Counted from the first letter of the stretch, positions 28,001 to 38,020 are shown. The stretch: 64,000 nucleotides of DNA from DASWIG01 sp965371445 (GCA_965371445.1 CBDUYN010000013.1:36102-100101); one strand, 5' to 3'. The notes: generated from the sequence alone by a model not told the origin. Program-made: numbers and translations.

Positions 28001-30422
28001 CGAGGAGATCTTCCCCTGCCTGGCCGCCGGCGCCACGCTGGTGCTTCGCACCGAGGAGATGCTGGAATCGCCCGCCGCCTTTCTCGCTGCCTGCCAGGAG
28101 TCGGAGGTGAGCGTCCTGGACCTACCGACCGCCTACTGGCATGAGCTCACGGCGCGGCTCGGAGAAATCGCCGGGGGCCTGCCGCACACGCTGCGCCTGG
28201 TCGTCATCGGAGGTGAGAGCGCCCGGCCGGAACGGCTCGCCGAATGGCGGCAGCATGCCGCAAGTGGGATCCGGCTACTCAACACCTACGGCCCGAGCGA
28301 AGCCACCGTCGTGGCGACCGCCCGCACGCTCCGCGACACCGTGACCCTCGGCTCGGCGATCCGAAACGTCCGCTCCTGGGTGCTGGACCGCCGGGGAACG
28401 CCAGCTCCCCTGGGAGCGGTTGGCGAGCTCTGTATCGGGGGTGTCGGGCTCGCCCGCGGGTACTTGCGTCGGCCGGCGCTCACCGCCGAGCGCTTTTGTC
28501 CCGACCCCTTCAGCCACGAGCCGGGCTCCCGGCTCTACCGGAGCGCCGACCGGGTCCGGTGGCTCCCCGACGGCAACTTGGAATTCCTCGGCCGTCTCGA
28601 CCACCAGGTCAAGATCCTCGGCCGGCGAATCGAGCTCGGCGAGATCGAAGCTGCCCTGGGTGCTCATCCGGCCGTGGAGGAGGCGGTGGTGCTGGCCAGG
28701 CCGAGCGGCCCGGGGGTGGACACGACGCCGCAGCTCGTGGCCTACGTCGTCCCTCGCGGCGACCAGGAGCCCCCCCCACCTCGCAACCTGCGACGATTTC
28801 TGCGCTCGACCCTGCCGGCCTACATGGTACCGGCGGCCCTCGTGCTCCTGGAAGCCTTACCTCGCACGGCCAGCGGCAAAGCCGACCGGGCCGCGCTTGG
28901 ACGACGCAGCCTGCCGCCCTCCCGACTCGACACGGACCGCCCTTCGCGGGTCCCTCGAAGCTCTCTTGAAGACATCGTCACGAGGGTCTTTGGCCAGGTA
29001 CTGGGACGCGAGCACGTCGGCGTCGACGACGATTTCTTCGAGCTCGGCGGTAGCTCGCTTCAGCTCATCCAGCTCATGTTCCGGCTCCGCCGCACCCTGC
29101 AGGTGGAATTGCCGCTACGACGCTTTTTCGACTCTCCCTCGGCAGCGGGCCTCGCCGCGGCGCTCGCCGCGAGCCCGCCGCGCCAGGCCGCCGGCGTCTC
29201 TCCAGGGGACCTCCCGGACCTCGAGGCCGAGGCGGTGCTCGACCCTCGCATCGTTCCGGAGACATCGCCCGCTTTTCGCGGTGACGACTCGGAGGCGACC
29301 TTCCTGACCGGAGCCACGGGATTCTTGGGTGCCTTCTTGTTGCACGAGCTTCTCCGCACGACGTCGGCCAAAATCCATTGCCTGGTGCGCTGCGCCCATG
29401 TCCGCGAGGGTCGCAGGAGGATTCGGGAAAACCTCGTCACCTATCGTTTGTGGCATGACGTTTTCGACGCGAGGATCATCCCCGTCCCCGGGGACCTGTC
29501 ACAGCCGCTCCTCGCCCTTTCCGAGCGCGACTTCTCCGAGCTGGCGAGGCGGATCGACGTGATCTATCACCTCGGGGCGTGGGTCAACTTCATCTATTCC
29601 TATTCGATGTTGAAGGCGACCAACGTCGCAGGTACCCAGGAAGTCTTGAGACTCGCCTGCCGGGGCTCGCTCAAGGTCCTGCATCACGCCTCGACCTTCG
29701 GTGTCTTCGAGTCACCCGGCTGCCGTGGGGCAGGCGCCGTCGACGAGTCGGACACCCTGGCTCACGGCAAAGGGCTCGAAGGAGGCTACAACCAGAGCAA
29801 ATGGGTGGCGGAAAAATTGGTCAGGGAGGCGGGAGCCAGAGGGCTCCCGGTCTGTATCTATCGGTTCGGGACGATTTCAGGAGACAGCCGAACCGGGGTC
29901 GGCACGACAGAAGACTTTGCATCGAGAATCATCAAGAGCTACATCGAGCTCGGGATGGCCCCCGCGGCAGATACGACGATAAGGCTCACACCCGTCGATC
30001 ATCTGGTGCGAGCGATCGGGCACCTCTCGAAGCAGGAAGACTCGCCGGGGCAGACGTTTCACATCGCGAATCCCCACCCTCTCGACTCGCGCCATCTGAC
30101 GAGCTTCATGCGCTCTCTCGGCTACCCGCTCGAGCGAGTGCCGTACGAGAGGTGGACGGCCGCGTTGACGGAGTACGCCAGGAGCTCTGCGGAAAGCCCA
30201 CTGGCTCCATTCCTGTCCTTGATCGAGCCGCCGGTAGGCGACGACGTGCCGGCCCCGCGGCTTCGGATCGAATCAAGTCATACGAGAAAGTTGCTCGAAA
30301 AAGCAGGCATCGCGTGCCCCGCCATCGGCCAGGAGCTACTCTCCGCCTACTTTTCCTACTTCAGGAGCCGCGGTTTTCTGAGCGAGCCGCCACCGATGAG
30401 CCTACCTACGGAGGACCGATGA
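13017..30422 (+). CDS. Five-module nonribosomal peptide synthetase with terminal thioester reductase
   Basis: GTG 13017 overlaps the PKS stop, preceded by GGGAG; the product is about 5801 residues. The first ~55 residues form a TubC-type docking domain (LLAQGVELWADG...KAEIVALL). Then come C (H191) A T (S1076), C (H1265) A T (S2127), C (H2315) A T (S3193), C (H3384) A T (S4272), C (H4475) A T (S5347), and a reductase (~5425-5798) with TGATGFLG at 5431 and catalytic Y5591-x3-K5595. There is no epimerase, cyclase, methyltransferase or thioesterase. Pockets by eye are A1 DVENIGAVT, A2 DIESIGTVV, A3 DMRGVGHGA, A4 DILQFGLIW (glycine-like) and A5 DTEDVGTVV. Glu239 in A1, A2 and A5 suggests basic side chains (inference). 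NAD(P)H release gives an aldehyde or alcohol. The second C domain reads HHIVSDQ, and the fifth belongs to a different C clade (VFPVSPAQQDMF). Confidence 0.96.
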
Positions 30423-31545
30423 ACATACCTACGGAAAAAGCCTCCGCCCCCACCTGCAGGACGGTCGCCGTGTCGTTGCTCGTGTCGATGATGGCAACGT
30501 TCAGACTCATGAGGTCCGTCACGTAGAGATGTCTCCCGTCCGGGGTGACAGCGATCCCATAGGGAAAAAAATCGCCTTCTATCGGCGTCATCTTCTGTAC
30601 CGTATAATCCCGTGTGTCGATCTTCGCGATGTAGCCATAGTTCTTTCCAGGTATCGGACCACAGTTCGTGTCCCAGTTCCCGTTAGAGACCGTCACGTAA
30701 AGGTATCTACCGTCGGGGCTCACGGCGTCCGCCACGGGGCAGTTAGCGATCTGCGTCACGGTTTCGACGACAAGGTTTCTACGGGCGTCGATCACGGACA
30801 CCGAGTTATCCGCATTGTTGACCACGTAGACATACTTACCGTCTGGAGATACGGCAACGCCGCCGGTGTCCATCGGCGTGCATTTTCCCCGGCTCAGCAA
30901 GGTCCCCACCGCGATCTTGGTCGCCACCCGGTACGCATACGCATCCGTTTTCTCGATAACTGCGACCATGCATTCATTGGCAAGAGCCACATAGACAAAG
31001 TCGTCGTCCGGGCTCACTGCCACGTTCAACGGTCCCTTTTCCAAAAGTGTCGAGAGAGTCACGATGACCTCTTCGGACGCCGCGTCGATCACCGAAAAGG
31101 TGCCGTTACTTCCGCTACCGAAATTCGCCACGTAGACACGGCTCCCGTCTGGGCTCACCGCGACACCGCCCGGGTTTCCCGGGGACTCTATTTTTATGTG
31201 GCTCAGGAGGGTACCCTGCCCGTTGAGCACGGCGACGGTGTTCTCATACTCCTCGGAAGGCTGCCCCCCTCCGGAGATGTCACACTCCAGCCCGGAGGGC
31301 AGATGGCCGGCCTGGTCCACGTTGGTGTTGGTGATATAGATACGGTCGCCGGCCGGGGAGACCGCCGAGCCGAACGGACAGGTCAGTTCGCTGGTGATCG
31401 TCCTGAGCGTCCTGGGGGGGGTGGCGGTGTCGATGACCGCGACGTTGTCGCTGTTCATACTGGGAACGTATGCGGCGGGCTGGGCGCCGGCCACGGTTGC
31501 CCAGAGCCCGGCGGCGACGATCACAATCAGCTTTACAGGGTTCAT
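30406..31545 (-). CDS. Secreted YVTN-family beta-propeller repeat protein
   Basis: This 379-residue protein starts at ATG 31545 with AAGGAG eight bases upstream. The N-terminus MNPVKLIVIVAAGLWATVAGAQ is a clear Sec signal peptide, which argues against the longer upstream frame. At least five repeats of the form AVSPDGxxVYVxN...VxVID, each roughly 40 residues, mark a beta-propeller of the YVTN/NHL-like surface class. Such proteins are periplasmic or surface binding scaffolds without a catalytic motif. It is convergent with the giant NRPS and the two stops overlap by 17 bases. Whether it belongs to the biosynthetic cluster is unknown. Confidence 0.85.
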   Translation of the reverse strand: MNPVKLIVIVAAGLWATVAGAQPAAYVPSMNSDNVAVIDTATPPRTLRTITSELTCPFGSAVSPAGDRIYITNTNVDQAGHLPSGLECDISGGGQPSEEYENTVAVLNGQGTLLSHIKIESPGNPGGVAVSPDGSRVYVANFGSGSNGTFSVIDAASEEVIVTLSTLLEKGPLNVAVSPDDDFVYVALANECMVAVIEKTDAYAYRVATKIAVGTLLSRGKCTPMDTGGVAVSPDGKYVYVVNNADNSVSVIDARRNLVVETVTQIANCPVADAVSPDGRYLYVTVSNGNWDTNCGPIPGKNYGYIAKIDTRDYTVQKMTPIEGDFFPYGIAVTPDGRHLYVTDLMSLNVAIIDTSNDTATVLQVGAEAFSVGMFIGPP

Positions 31546-31776
31546 GTCTTCAACTCCTTGACTTTCAAGCATATCAGGTCGGCACCGGGAACCTGGGCCT
31601 TCCTTGGGGGGTACGTGATCGGGTGAGGGTACCATAGGCGTCCGGGGAGCGCAAGAACCGCGAGCCGGCAACTTGACGCCGAGGGCGGAATCGGCATATT
31701 CTCGTCCAGCGGTTGAACCCACCGACGACCCCCAGGGCCGGGGACGAGCCGAAGCCCCGGGGTAGGGATCGGGATC

Positions 31777-33279
31777 ATGCAGAAGACCGGCGGATGTTCT
31801 ACGGAATTCTTACCACGTCCTCCCCCCTGCGGCACGGAGCCGACATCCCTGAACGAACAGGTGGCTGGCGGCCGTGGCGGTGGAGAATCCCTCTCGGATG
31901 CGTCAGGGAGCGATCAGGCGGTGCGGCCTGTCCTCCCCCGAAACGGCCGAGTGCTGGTCCTGCTGGCGCCGGAACAAGGCGCCTTGAACGCCAGCTTCAC
32001 GCTGTCGCGCGAGCTGAAGCAACGCGGACATCTGGTGACCTATACCGGAACCCCTGACCTTCAAGATCACGTGACCAGACAGGGGTTCTTATATCAAGTC
32101 ATCGATTTTCCTGTAGACAATTGCTTCGAGAAAGAAAAGGAGAAGCTCGAGAAGTTGAGCCCGTGGAAGAGAGCGCGGCTCAAGACTCGCCTCTGGAGCA
32201 TGGCCTACGAAAAATCGTGCCGTCAGATTGCTCAATGGCTGTCTTCGAATCGGCCCCTGTTCGTTCTTCTGGACCCATTGATGTGGCCTTATGCGCCTCC
32301 ACTTCTCGAGCACGGCGTTCCCGTCCTCGGCCTCTGCACGACCTTGGCTTCGGGCTACCATCGTGACGTCCCTCCGGTTTTTTCGGAACACCTTCCGGGC
32401 CCGTGGCCGAACGGTTTCTCACGCATCAGATGGCATTTCGCCTGGTTACGGCATGAAGCATCCTTGCTGCGGCATCGAGCGTCCATGTATGTTTCGATTT
32501 GCCTGAGCATGGGACCCTCGGCATGGCGGGCCCTCGATCCGAAGTCGTCGATTCGAAGACTTGGCGGCCGCCTCCGGCGCGACGAGTACGACTATCGATT
32601 GGACGTCCCGGAGCTCGTGATGTCACCGCGAGAGCTCGATTTTCCACGCCGCTCGCCAGTCGGAGCTCGTTGCTATGTGGGCGCATGCGTCGACACACGG
32701 CGCCGGGACGTAGAATTTTCCTGGGATCGTGTCGAGCCAAAAAAAACCCTCGTCTATTGCACACTCGGGACCTTTTCGCACCGCTACCGCTACGCCGAGC
32801 GATTCTACAGAGCGGTCGTCGAGGCCTTTCGACGGCGTCCGAGCTGGCAGGTCGTCATCCAGGTCCGGGACGATCCAGGTGCCGCGTTCCGCGAAGCGCT
32901 CCCGCATAACGTCATCAGAGTCAAGGAGGCTCCTCAGATCGAGATCCTCTCCCGCGCGGCCCTTTGTATCCATCACGCGGGATTCAGCTCGGTGCGAGAG
33001 GCAATATTCTACGGAGTTCCGATGGTCGTTTTTCCCTGCTGGTTCGATCAACCGGGCAACGCTGCAAGAGTGGTTTTTCATCGCCTGGGTCGGCGCGGAG
33101 ACATTCGTCGTGTCGATGCTTCGACGCTGACGGATCTGATGGACAGGGTGATCGGCGATCCGGAGATCCTCTCTGCTGTCGCAAGGATGAAAGAGGTGTT
33201 CCGAAACCAAGAGACATGCGAAGAGGGAATCGCCTTCATCGACAAGGCGCGGCAGGACGGAAGACGTCCGGAGCTTTAG
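31777..33279 (+). CDS. GT1-family (MGT/UGT-like) glycosyltransferase
   Basis: This protein of up to 500 residues has a GT-B fold. The N-terminal domain opens with RVLVLLAPEQGALNASF near residue 57. The C-terminal nucleotide-sugar site contains YCTLGTFSHRY, VKEAPQIEILSRA, HHAGFSSVREAIFYGVPM and VFPCWFDQPGNAARV, the signature of macrolide- and UDP-glycosyltransferases. The ~55 residues before the conserved start are low-complexity and probably not all translated, so a later start is possible; no strong ribosome site marks ATG 31777. GT1 enzymes often decorate small molecules, so glycosylation of the NRPS-PKS product is plausible. It is followed within four bases by the next glycosyltransferase frame. 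The 231 bases upstream, shared with the divergent beta-propeller gene, show no site I can call. Confidence 0.88.
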   Translation: MQKTGGCSTEFLPRPPPCGTEPTSLNEQVAGGRGGGESLSDASGSDQAVRPVLPRNGRVLVLLAPEQGALNASFTLSRELKQRGHLVTYTGTPDLQDHVTRQGFLYQVIDFPVDNCFEKEKEKLEKLSPWKRARLKTRLWSMAYEKSCRQIAQWLSSNRPLFVLLDPLMWPYAPPLLEHGVPVLGLCTTLASGYHRDVPPVFSEHLPGPWPNGFSRIRWHFAWLRHEASLLRHRASMYVSICLSMGPSAWRALDPKSSIRRLGGRLRRDEYDYRLDVPELVMSPRELDFPRRSPVGARCYVGACVDTRRRDVEFSWDRVEPKKTLVYCTLGTFSHRYRYAERFYRAVVEAFRRRPSWQVVIQVRDDPGAAFREALPHNVIRVKEAPQIEILSRAALCIHHAGFSSVREAIFYGVPMVVFPCWFDQPGNAARVVFHRLGRRGDIRRVDASTLTDLMDRVIGDPEILSAVARMKEVFRNQETCEEGIAFIDKARQDGRRPEL

Positions 33280-33300
33280 ACGTTGTTGGAGATAGGAGCT

Positions 33301-34092
33301 GTGAATCAGAACGTCAAGGCACGGCCTTCGGGTCGTCCGAAACGGTGCTCCCCGCCTCCCGCCTGGGCTCGCGTCGACCGGATATTCGTCATCAACCTGG
33401 AGCGACGCCGGGATCGTTGGGCGTCGTTTTGTAGCCGGATGCCGTTCGGCGACCGCCGTTTTGTGACGCGGCTCTGCGCCGTCGACGGCTACGAGCTCAA
33501 ACCGTGCCGCGAGCTGGCGACGCTTTTCCGCGGCAATGATTTCCAGTACCGACGCGGGGTCATCGGCTGCGCGCTCAGCCACTACGAGCTGTGGAAACGG
33601 GTCGCCGGGGCCGGCGACGTCCAAAACGCCCTGATCCTCGAAGACGACGTGCTCTTCGTTCGGGATTTCCCGCGCCTCTTCCGGGAGCTCACGGCGTCGC
33701 TGCCGGAGGAGTACGATCTGCTCTACGTCGGCGGCTATCCTCTCGACGCCGCGGGGGAGGAGGCCTTTCGGCGCGGCGACGAGAGCGCCCTGCCACCGCC
33801 CGACGCCTATGTCGGCGAAAGGATTCGTCCTTGGATCGGCACCCCGCGGCCAACGGACATTGGCACCTACGCCTATATGGTCAGCCGAGACGGCGCCGGC
33901 AAGCTCTGTGCCTGCGTCGAGGCCCACGGCTTCCACCGCGCCGTCGACTACTTCCTCATGGACTGCTGGCCGCAGTTGCGGGTCTACGCCGCCGTCCCCT
34001 TTCTCTGCTGGAGCGGCTGGGGCGAGGGATCAGACATCCAGCACGCCGACGAGTCCCTCTTCGACCACAGCCGGATCGGAGAGCTGACGTGA
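33301..34092 (+). CDS. Glycosyltransferase family 25 protein
   Basis: About 263 residues from GTG 33301. An in-frame TTG at 33283 would add six residues; GGAG at 33288-33291 is better spaced for the GTG. Family features are VDRIFVINLERRRDRW near the start, GVIGCALSHYELWK, an acidic metal/donor motif NALILEDDVLF, the later GTYAYMVSRDGA, and HRAVDYFLMD near the C-terminus. GT25 enzymes transfer galactose-type sugars to lipopolysaccharide or protein acceptors. It sits in a tight row with GT1 and GT4 genes, the last overlapping its stop by four bases, so the three are probably translated from one message. Confidence 0.85.
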   Translation: MNQNVKARPSGRPKRCSPPPAWARVDRIFVINLERRRDRWASFCSRMPFGDRRFVTRLCAVDGYELKPCRELATLFRGNDFQYRRGVIGCALSHYELWKRVAGAGDVQNALILEDDVLFVRDFPRLFRELTASLPEEYDLLYVGGYPLDAAGEEAFRRGDESALPPPDAYVGERIRPWIGTPRPTDIGTYAYMVSRDGAGKLCACVEAHGFHRAVDYFLMDCWPQLRVYAAVPFLCWSGWGEGSDIQHADESLFDHSRIGELT

Positions 34093-35183
34093 GGAAGGTG
34101 CTCTTCGTCCTCGGTCCCGAGTCCCTGCTAAAGACCGGGGCCACCGGAGGGCTCGAGCTGAGCCTTTTCGAGCTGTACCGGCGCTGCTCGCCGTACGTCG
34201 ACGTCGACGTTGCCGTTCGTCAGGTGCGCGACGCCGGGGAGCTTCCCATCCGCTGGGACCTGAGCAGCCGGTATCCGTCGCCGCAGCTCCTGGAGGTGGA
34301 CGATTACATCTCGCGCGTGGTAGCCGCCGCGGACGGCTACGACGCGGTGGTCGGCTTCGACGCCGTCTCTCTGTGCCAGGTCGCCGAGCGTCCGATCGCC
34401 AACATCTTCGTCAGCCACCTGGGCGAATGGTTTCCCGGCGGGCCCATGAAGGGCTGCGAGAAGCATCTCTACGCCTTCCCAGGCCGCTGGATGATCGAGC
34501 GGTTCCGGCTCGATCATCCCGAGGTCTTCGACGAGCGTCGGTGCCGCCATTTGCCCATGGGGGTCGACCTCGCCAAGTTCAGCCCGCGGCGAACGGCGAC
34601 GCACGGGTTCACCCTCGGCTTCGCCGGGCAATGGACTCCGCTCAAAGGGGTGCTCGATTTCCTCGAGGCGGTCCGGCTGTTACGCGACGAGATCTCCGAG
34701 TTGCGCGTCTCTTGCGCCGGCGCCGTCGACTTGTGGGACTTTGGCGACCGACAGGAAGGGATCCGCCTCGCCGAGCTACGCCGGGAAATCGAGACGCGCT
34801 TCGCCGAGCTCGAAGGGGACCACCTGGGTCTCCTGGCGCACGACGCCATGCCCGCCTTCTGGTCGGACGTCGACGTCGCGGTCGTGCCCTCGATCTGGGA
34901 CGAGGCGGGCCCCATCGTCGCCATGGAGGCCCTCGCTTGCGGCACCCCGATCGTCGGCAGCGACGTCGCCGGCGTCAACGAGATCGTCCGGCCCGGCGTC
35001 AACGGCGAGCTCTTCAAGCCGGGGGATTCGCAGGACCTGGCGGCGAAGTGCCGCAAGCTCTACCACGATCAGGAGCGACTCGAGCGCTACCGCTGGAACG
35101 CCCGTCGCACGGTGCTAGGGTACAGCTGGGACCATGCGGCACAAGTCCTCCTCGCCATCCTGAGAGACCTCAGCGTTGACTGA
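34089..35183 (+). CDS. Glycosyltransferase family 4 (GT-B, group 1)
   Basis: This protein has 364 residues. GTG 34089 overlaps the stop of the GT25 gene (GTGA), and the sequence starts at once with the fold's first strand, VRKVLFVLGPES. The C-terminal half has GFAGQWTPLKGVLDFLEAV and the acceptor/donor motif VPSIWDEAGPIVAMEALAC followed by GTPIVGSDVAG, the E-x7-E motif of GT4 retaining enzymes. It is soluble with no signal or membrane segment. The substrate cannot be predicted; context suggests joint action with the GT1 and GT25 enzymes on one glycan or glycoside. Confidence 0.88.
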   Translation: MRKVLFVLGPESLLKTGATGGLELSLFELYRRCSPYVDVDVAVRQVRDAGELPIRWDLSSRYPSPQLLEVDDYISRVVAAADGYDAVVGFDAVSLCQVAERPIANIFVSHLGEWFPGGPMKGCEKHLYAFPGRWMIERFRLDHPEVFDERRCRHLPMGVDLAKFSPRRTATHGFTLGFAGQWTPLKGVLDFLEAVRLLRDEISELRVSCAGAVDLWDFGDRQEGIRLAELRREIETRFAELEGDHLGLLAHDAMPAFWSDVDVAVVPSIWDEAGPIVAMEALACGTPIVGSDVAGVNEIVRPGVNGELFKPGDSQDLAAKCRKLYHDQERLERYRWNARRTVLGYSWDHAAQVLLAILRDLSVD

Positions 35184-35526
35184 TGAGCAAATGGAGCAAC
35201 GGCGCGCGCGGCTTCGCACGGTTGAAGGCGGTCGCAGGATTCTGCTAAGCTGGCGTCCTGGGCTCAGGAGAAAATCCCGGCGGCCAGCTGTGAGGACGGG
35301 TCCTGCGAGGCGTCCACCGAGCCTCGACCGGACCTCCGGACGCCTTCGCGAGGCCCCTTGCTGAAGGAAGAGAAGCCGGCGCCAAGAGTGAAGAGCTCGG
35401 TCTTGCGAGAAGGTTATTCCACGACCGCCTTGCCCGGTGGCCGAGATATCGCGATGAAGGCGACTTGCCAAGCCACCATTCCGTCGAGCTACGAGGGCAT
35501 CTTGCGCCATGACGATGACATGCACG
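35184..35526. other. Gap between convergent glycosyltransferase genes
   Basis: No coding frame here has recognisable features. It contains a perfect 8-bp inverted repeat (AGGCGTCC at 35308-35315 with GGACGCCT at 35338-35345, loop 22) without a T-run. It may end transcription of the rightward glycosyltransferase genes, but that is weak. Confidence 0.35.
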
Positions 35527-36261
35527 CTACGCCAGATATTTCAACTTCAATCTCTCGTAGAGGCAGCCGGCGGGAAACGAAGCGTCCTTGTCGAGGCATC
35601 TCCTGCGCCAGCTTTCGTTCCACAGGTGAACGGCCGAGCTCTTTGCGAGCGTCGACTCGATGTCGCTAAACGAGCTCGCTGGGTCGACGAAGGCCTCAAT
35701 GTCGTCCCAGAAGATCGGACAAAAGACGCGATACGGTTGCACGAACCGTTCGAGATCAGAGTGGCGGACGACCTCGTCGAGCAACCACGGGCCGGTCTCG
35801 CCCCAGACCAGACGATCGACATCCTTCTCGTCACAGACTCGGCAAGCATAAAGCAGAGCAGCGCTTCGAGCAGGTGCCTTGATTACGCCGCTGGTAATGA
35901 TCTGGCGCTCGTAGCTCGCGTCCGTCTCGGAGGCGAACACGTGCTCGGCCGAGAAGTCGAACGGCCGCAGACAGGCAACGTCGGTGTCGACCCACCAGCC
36001 TCCCTTCAGGTATAGGAGTTGGTAGCGAAAAAAATTGGCGAAGCCGGCGTAGGAGCCGCCGCCGCGATAGCGGAAAATCCTGCGCTCGGGCAGGATCTCG
36101 CGGCCGTCGCACAGCCGGACGCCGTCGGGCACACCGGCGACTTGGCCGTAGGTATAGAGATGGACGGCGTGTCCGTGCGCGAGGAACGACCGCAGGGAAA
36201 GCCGCTCCATCACCGTCAGGGCGTCTCCGATCCACAGGCTCTGGACGATCTCGTTCGACAT
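35527..36261 (-). CDS. DxD-containing glycosyltransferase (GT32 / alpha-1,4-GT-like)
   Basis: This 244-residue protein starts at ATG 36261, just after MSNEIVQSLWIGDALTVME. TTTGGAG precedes the start, and the longer frame would run into the cytochrome gene. It has the family order SLWIG / YAGFANFFRYQLLYLKGG / WVDTDVACLRPFD (the DxD metal site) / HLWNESW near the end, as in GT32 mannosyl-type and alpha-1,4-glycosyltransferases. It lies downstream of the 11-haem cytochrome gene on the same strand but behind a terminator, so it is probably expressed separately. It faces the other three glycosyltransferase genes and likely belongs with them. Confidence 0.82.
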   Translation of the reverse strand: MSNEIVQSLWIGDALTVMERLSLRSFLAHGHAVHLYTYGQVAGVPDGVRLCDGREILPERRIFRYRGGGSYAGFANFFRYQLLYLKGGWWVDTDVACLRPFDFSAEHVFASETDASYERQIITSGVIKAPARSAALLYACRVCDEKDVDRLVWGETGPWLLDEVVRHSDLERFVQPYRVFCPIFWDDIEAFVDPASSFSDIESTLAKSSAVHLWNESWRRRCLDKDASFPAGCLYERLKLKYLA

Positions 36262-36273
36262 GGCTCCAAAGGG

Positions 36274-36323
36274 CGAGAAGAAAACGGCCTCGCCAACCCG
36301 GGGGAGGGAGGTGACGAGGCCGT
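36274..36323 (-). terminator. Rho-independent terminator after the cytochrome operon
   Basis: Reading leftwards, a perfect 9-bp stem (ACGGCCTCG at 36323-36315 with CGAGGCCGT at 36292-36284) is followed by TTTCTTCTC. The loop is 22 bases, which is long. It lies 18 bases past the multihaem cytochrome stop and just before the next start at 36261. Confidence 0.6.
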
Positions 36324-36340
36324 CTGTTGACCCCCAAGCG

Positions 36341-38020
36341 TCAGGAAAGCTGACGGATCTTGAGGGCCAACCCAATCAAGACCAAGAGGATGAAAACCCA
36401 CGAGAGCTTCAAGCCCTGGTGGCGGAAGTCGAGCTCCTCGAGCGCCTCCTGACCGGCGGCCAAAGCCGCGCGGGCGCCTTCCAGGCCCGCCGCGTGCTTT
36501 TCGGCAAAAGCCGCCTCATCGCCCGCGTCGAAGGTGTGGACCAGGACCTCGAGGCTGATCTGGGCGTCGACGGCCTGGTCGATCTCGTTTAGCGCCTCGC
36601 GCGTTTCCACACCGCCACGGCGGGCGGAGAGCAGCACCCGCTCGGCGCGGGCCGTCAGCGTTGTCAGGTCCGACATCTCCTGAAGCATTTTCTCCGCGGC
36701 ATTCAAACCCACGGGCTCGTCGATGACTTCCGGCGCCTCGGAGTGGCAGTGGGTACAGCGCATGATCTTGCCACGCAGCATCCCATCGCCTTCCGGGTCC
36801 TCGTAGTCGTAGTAGGTCTTACCGATGCGGAACTTCTCAAAGAGGCGCCCGAACTCGGGCCGTAGCCGGAGCTCGCCCTCGGGACCCTCGTAGGTATGGG
36901 TGGGCAGCGAGAGCGCCGCGTCGACCAGCCAGTTGAAGAGGTCCTCCCCGGTCAGGTTCGAGGACGCTGCGGAAGCGAGGAGCTCCGATTTCTTCTGCTC
37001 GTAGCTTTCCCTCACTTTCTCCAGCTCAGGGAGCTCGTCCATCAAAGGACCGAAGCCTTCGTGGCAGAAAAGACACGGGGTCTCGGGAAGGGGCGAGAGC
37101 ATCGCCACCGTCGGACGCACGATCCCGTGGTTGCCGTGGCAGGTCGTGCATTCGGCAAAGGAGTCAACGTCGGTGAGGCTGGCCTGAGGCTCCTCCGTAT
37201 GGCAGTCGGCACAGCCGTCGGAGCCCTCCACCATCTCGTTGTGCTCCCCGAAAGCGTCGTGCTTGACGCTCGCCCGGAAGAGGTCCGCCTCGCGGCCGTG
37301 GCATTGGCCGCAGATGAAGCTTACGGAGTCCACGCCCGGCGGAACGGCACCGTGGTTGCCGTGGCAGTCGTTGCAGGTGGGAGCGGTCAGGTCCCCCAAC
37401 TCGTACATCGCCGCCGCGTGGACGCTGCGGCTCCAGCGCGCGTGCTGATCGGTGGGAAGGGACCGGCCGCCGGGCAGCTCCGCCATGACCTCGCTATTGG
37501 CGTGGCAGGTGGCGCAGGTGTCGGCCACCTTCGTCGGGTAGACCGGCGACGCCGCGTCATCCGCCGCCACGATGCCGTGGACGCCATGGCAGGAGATGCA
37601 GGTAGCGACCTTGAGGTTGCCCTTCTTCAAGGCCTCGCCGTGCCGGCTCGTCCAGTACTCCTGCTCCTGGTCGACGCGCAGGTCCGGCTTGAAGCGCCTG
37701 ATGTAGGTCGGATCGGAGTGGCAGCCGCCGCAAAAGCCCGGGACCTCGGCCGTCGACGGAGCCGACTTGAACGTCTCGTCCTTGGCAGCGTCCATGTCCT
37801 CGGCGAGCGCTGGATCGCCGTTCCCGCCGTGGCAGTCGTGGCACGAGAGCCCCGTCTTGGCGTGGATGCCGTCGGCGAAGCTTTTAAAACCGGCCACGAC
37901 CTCCTCGTCGAACATGTCCGTATCCATGTGGCAGGCGACGCAGGAGCTCTCCTCCTGGGCGAGCGCATAAGACGCCGGGAAGAGCAGTAGGAACCCAAGA
38001 CAAAGGATCGTTTTTCTCAC
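36341..38020 (-). CDS. Eleven-haem c-type cytochrome, membrane anchored
   Basis: This 559-residue protein has a Sec signal (MRKTILCLGFLLLFPASYALAQ), eleven CxxCH sites spread over the first ~440 residues (CVACH, CHDCH, CGGCH, CISCH, CATCH, CNDCH, CGQCH, CADCH, CTTCH, CLFCH, CTHCH), a charged helical region, and a C-terminal transmembrane helix (LSWVFILLVLIGLAL). It should therefore be periplasmic and tethered at the C-terminus. It overlaps the cytochrome b gene by four bases and follows Rieske and cytochrome b. It most likely takes electrons from that quinol-oxidising core in place of cytochrome c1/f and passes them to periplasmic carriers. The terminal acceptor is unknown. It does not match a nitrite reductase by order or length, and I assign no enzyme activity. 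Confidence 0.9.
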   Translation of the reverse strand: MRKTILCLGFLLLFPASYALAQEESSCVACHMDTDMFDEEVVAGFKSFADGIHAKTGLSCHDCHGGNGDPALAEDMDAAKDETFKSAPSTAEVPGFCGGCHSDPTYIRRFKPDLRVDQEQEYWTSRHGEALKKGNLKVATCISCHGVHGIVAADDAASPVYPTKVADTCATCHANSEVMAELPGGRSLPTDQHARWSRSVHAAAMYELGDLTAPTCNDCHGNHGAVPPGVDSVSFICGQCHGREADLFRASVKHDAFGEHNEMVEGSDGCADCHTEEPQASLTDVDSFAECTTCHGNHGIVRPTVAMLSPLPETPCLFCHEGFGPLMDELPELEKVRESYEQKKSELLASAASSNLTGEDLFNWLVDAALSLPTHTYEGPEGELRLRPEFGRLFEKFRIGKTYYDYEDPEGDGMLRGKIMRCTHCHSEAPEVIDEPVGLNAAEKMLQEMSDLTTLTARAERVLLSARRGGVETREALNEIDQAVDAQISLEVLVHTFDAGDEAAFAEKHAAGLEGARAALAAGQEALEELDFRHQGLKLSWVFILLVLIGLALKIRQLS

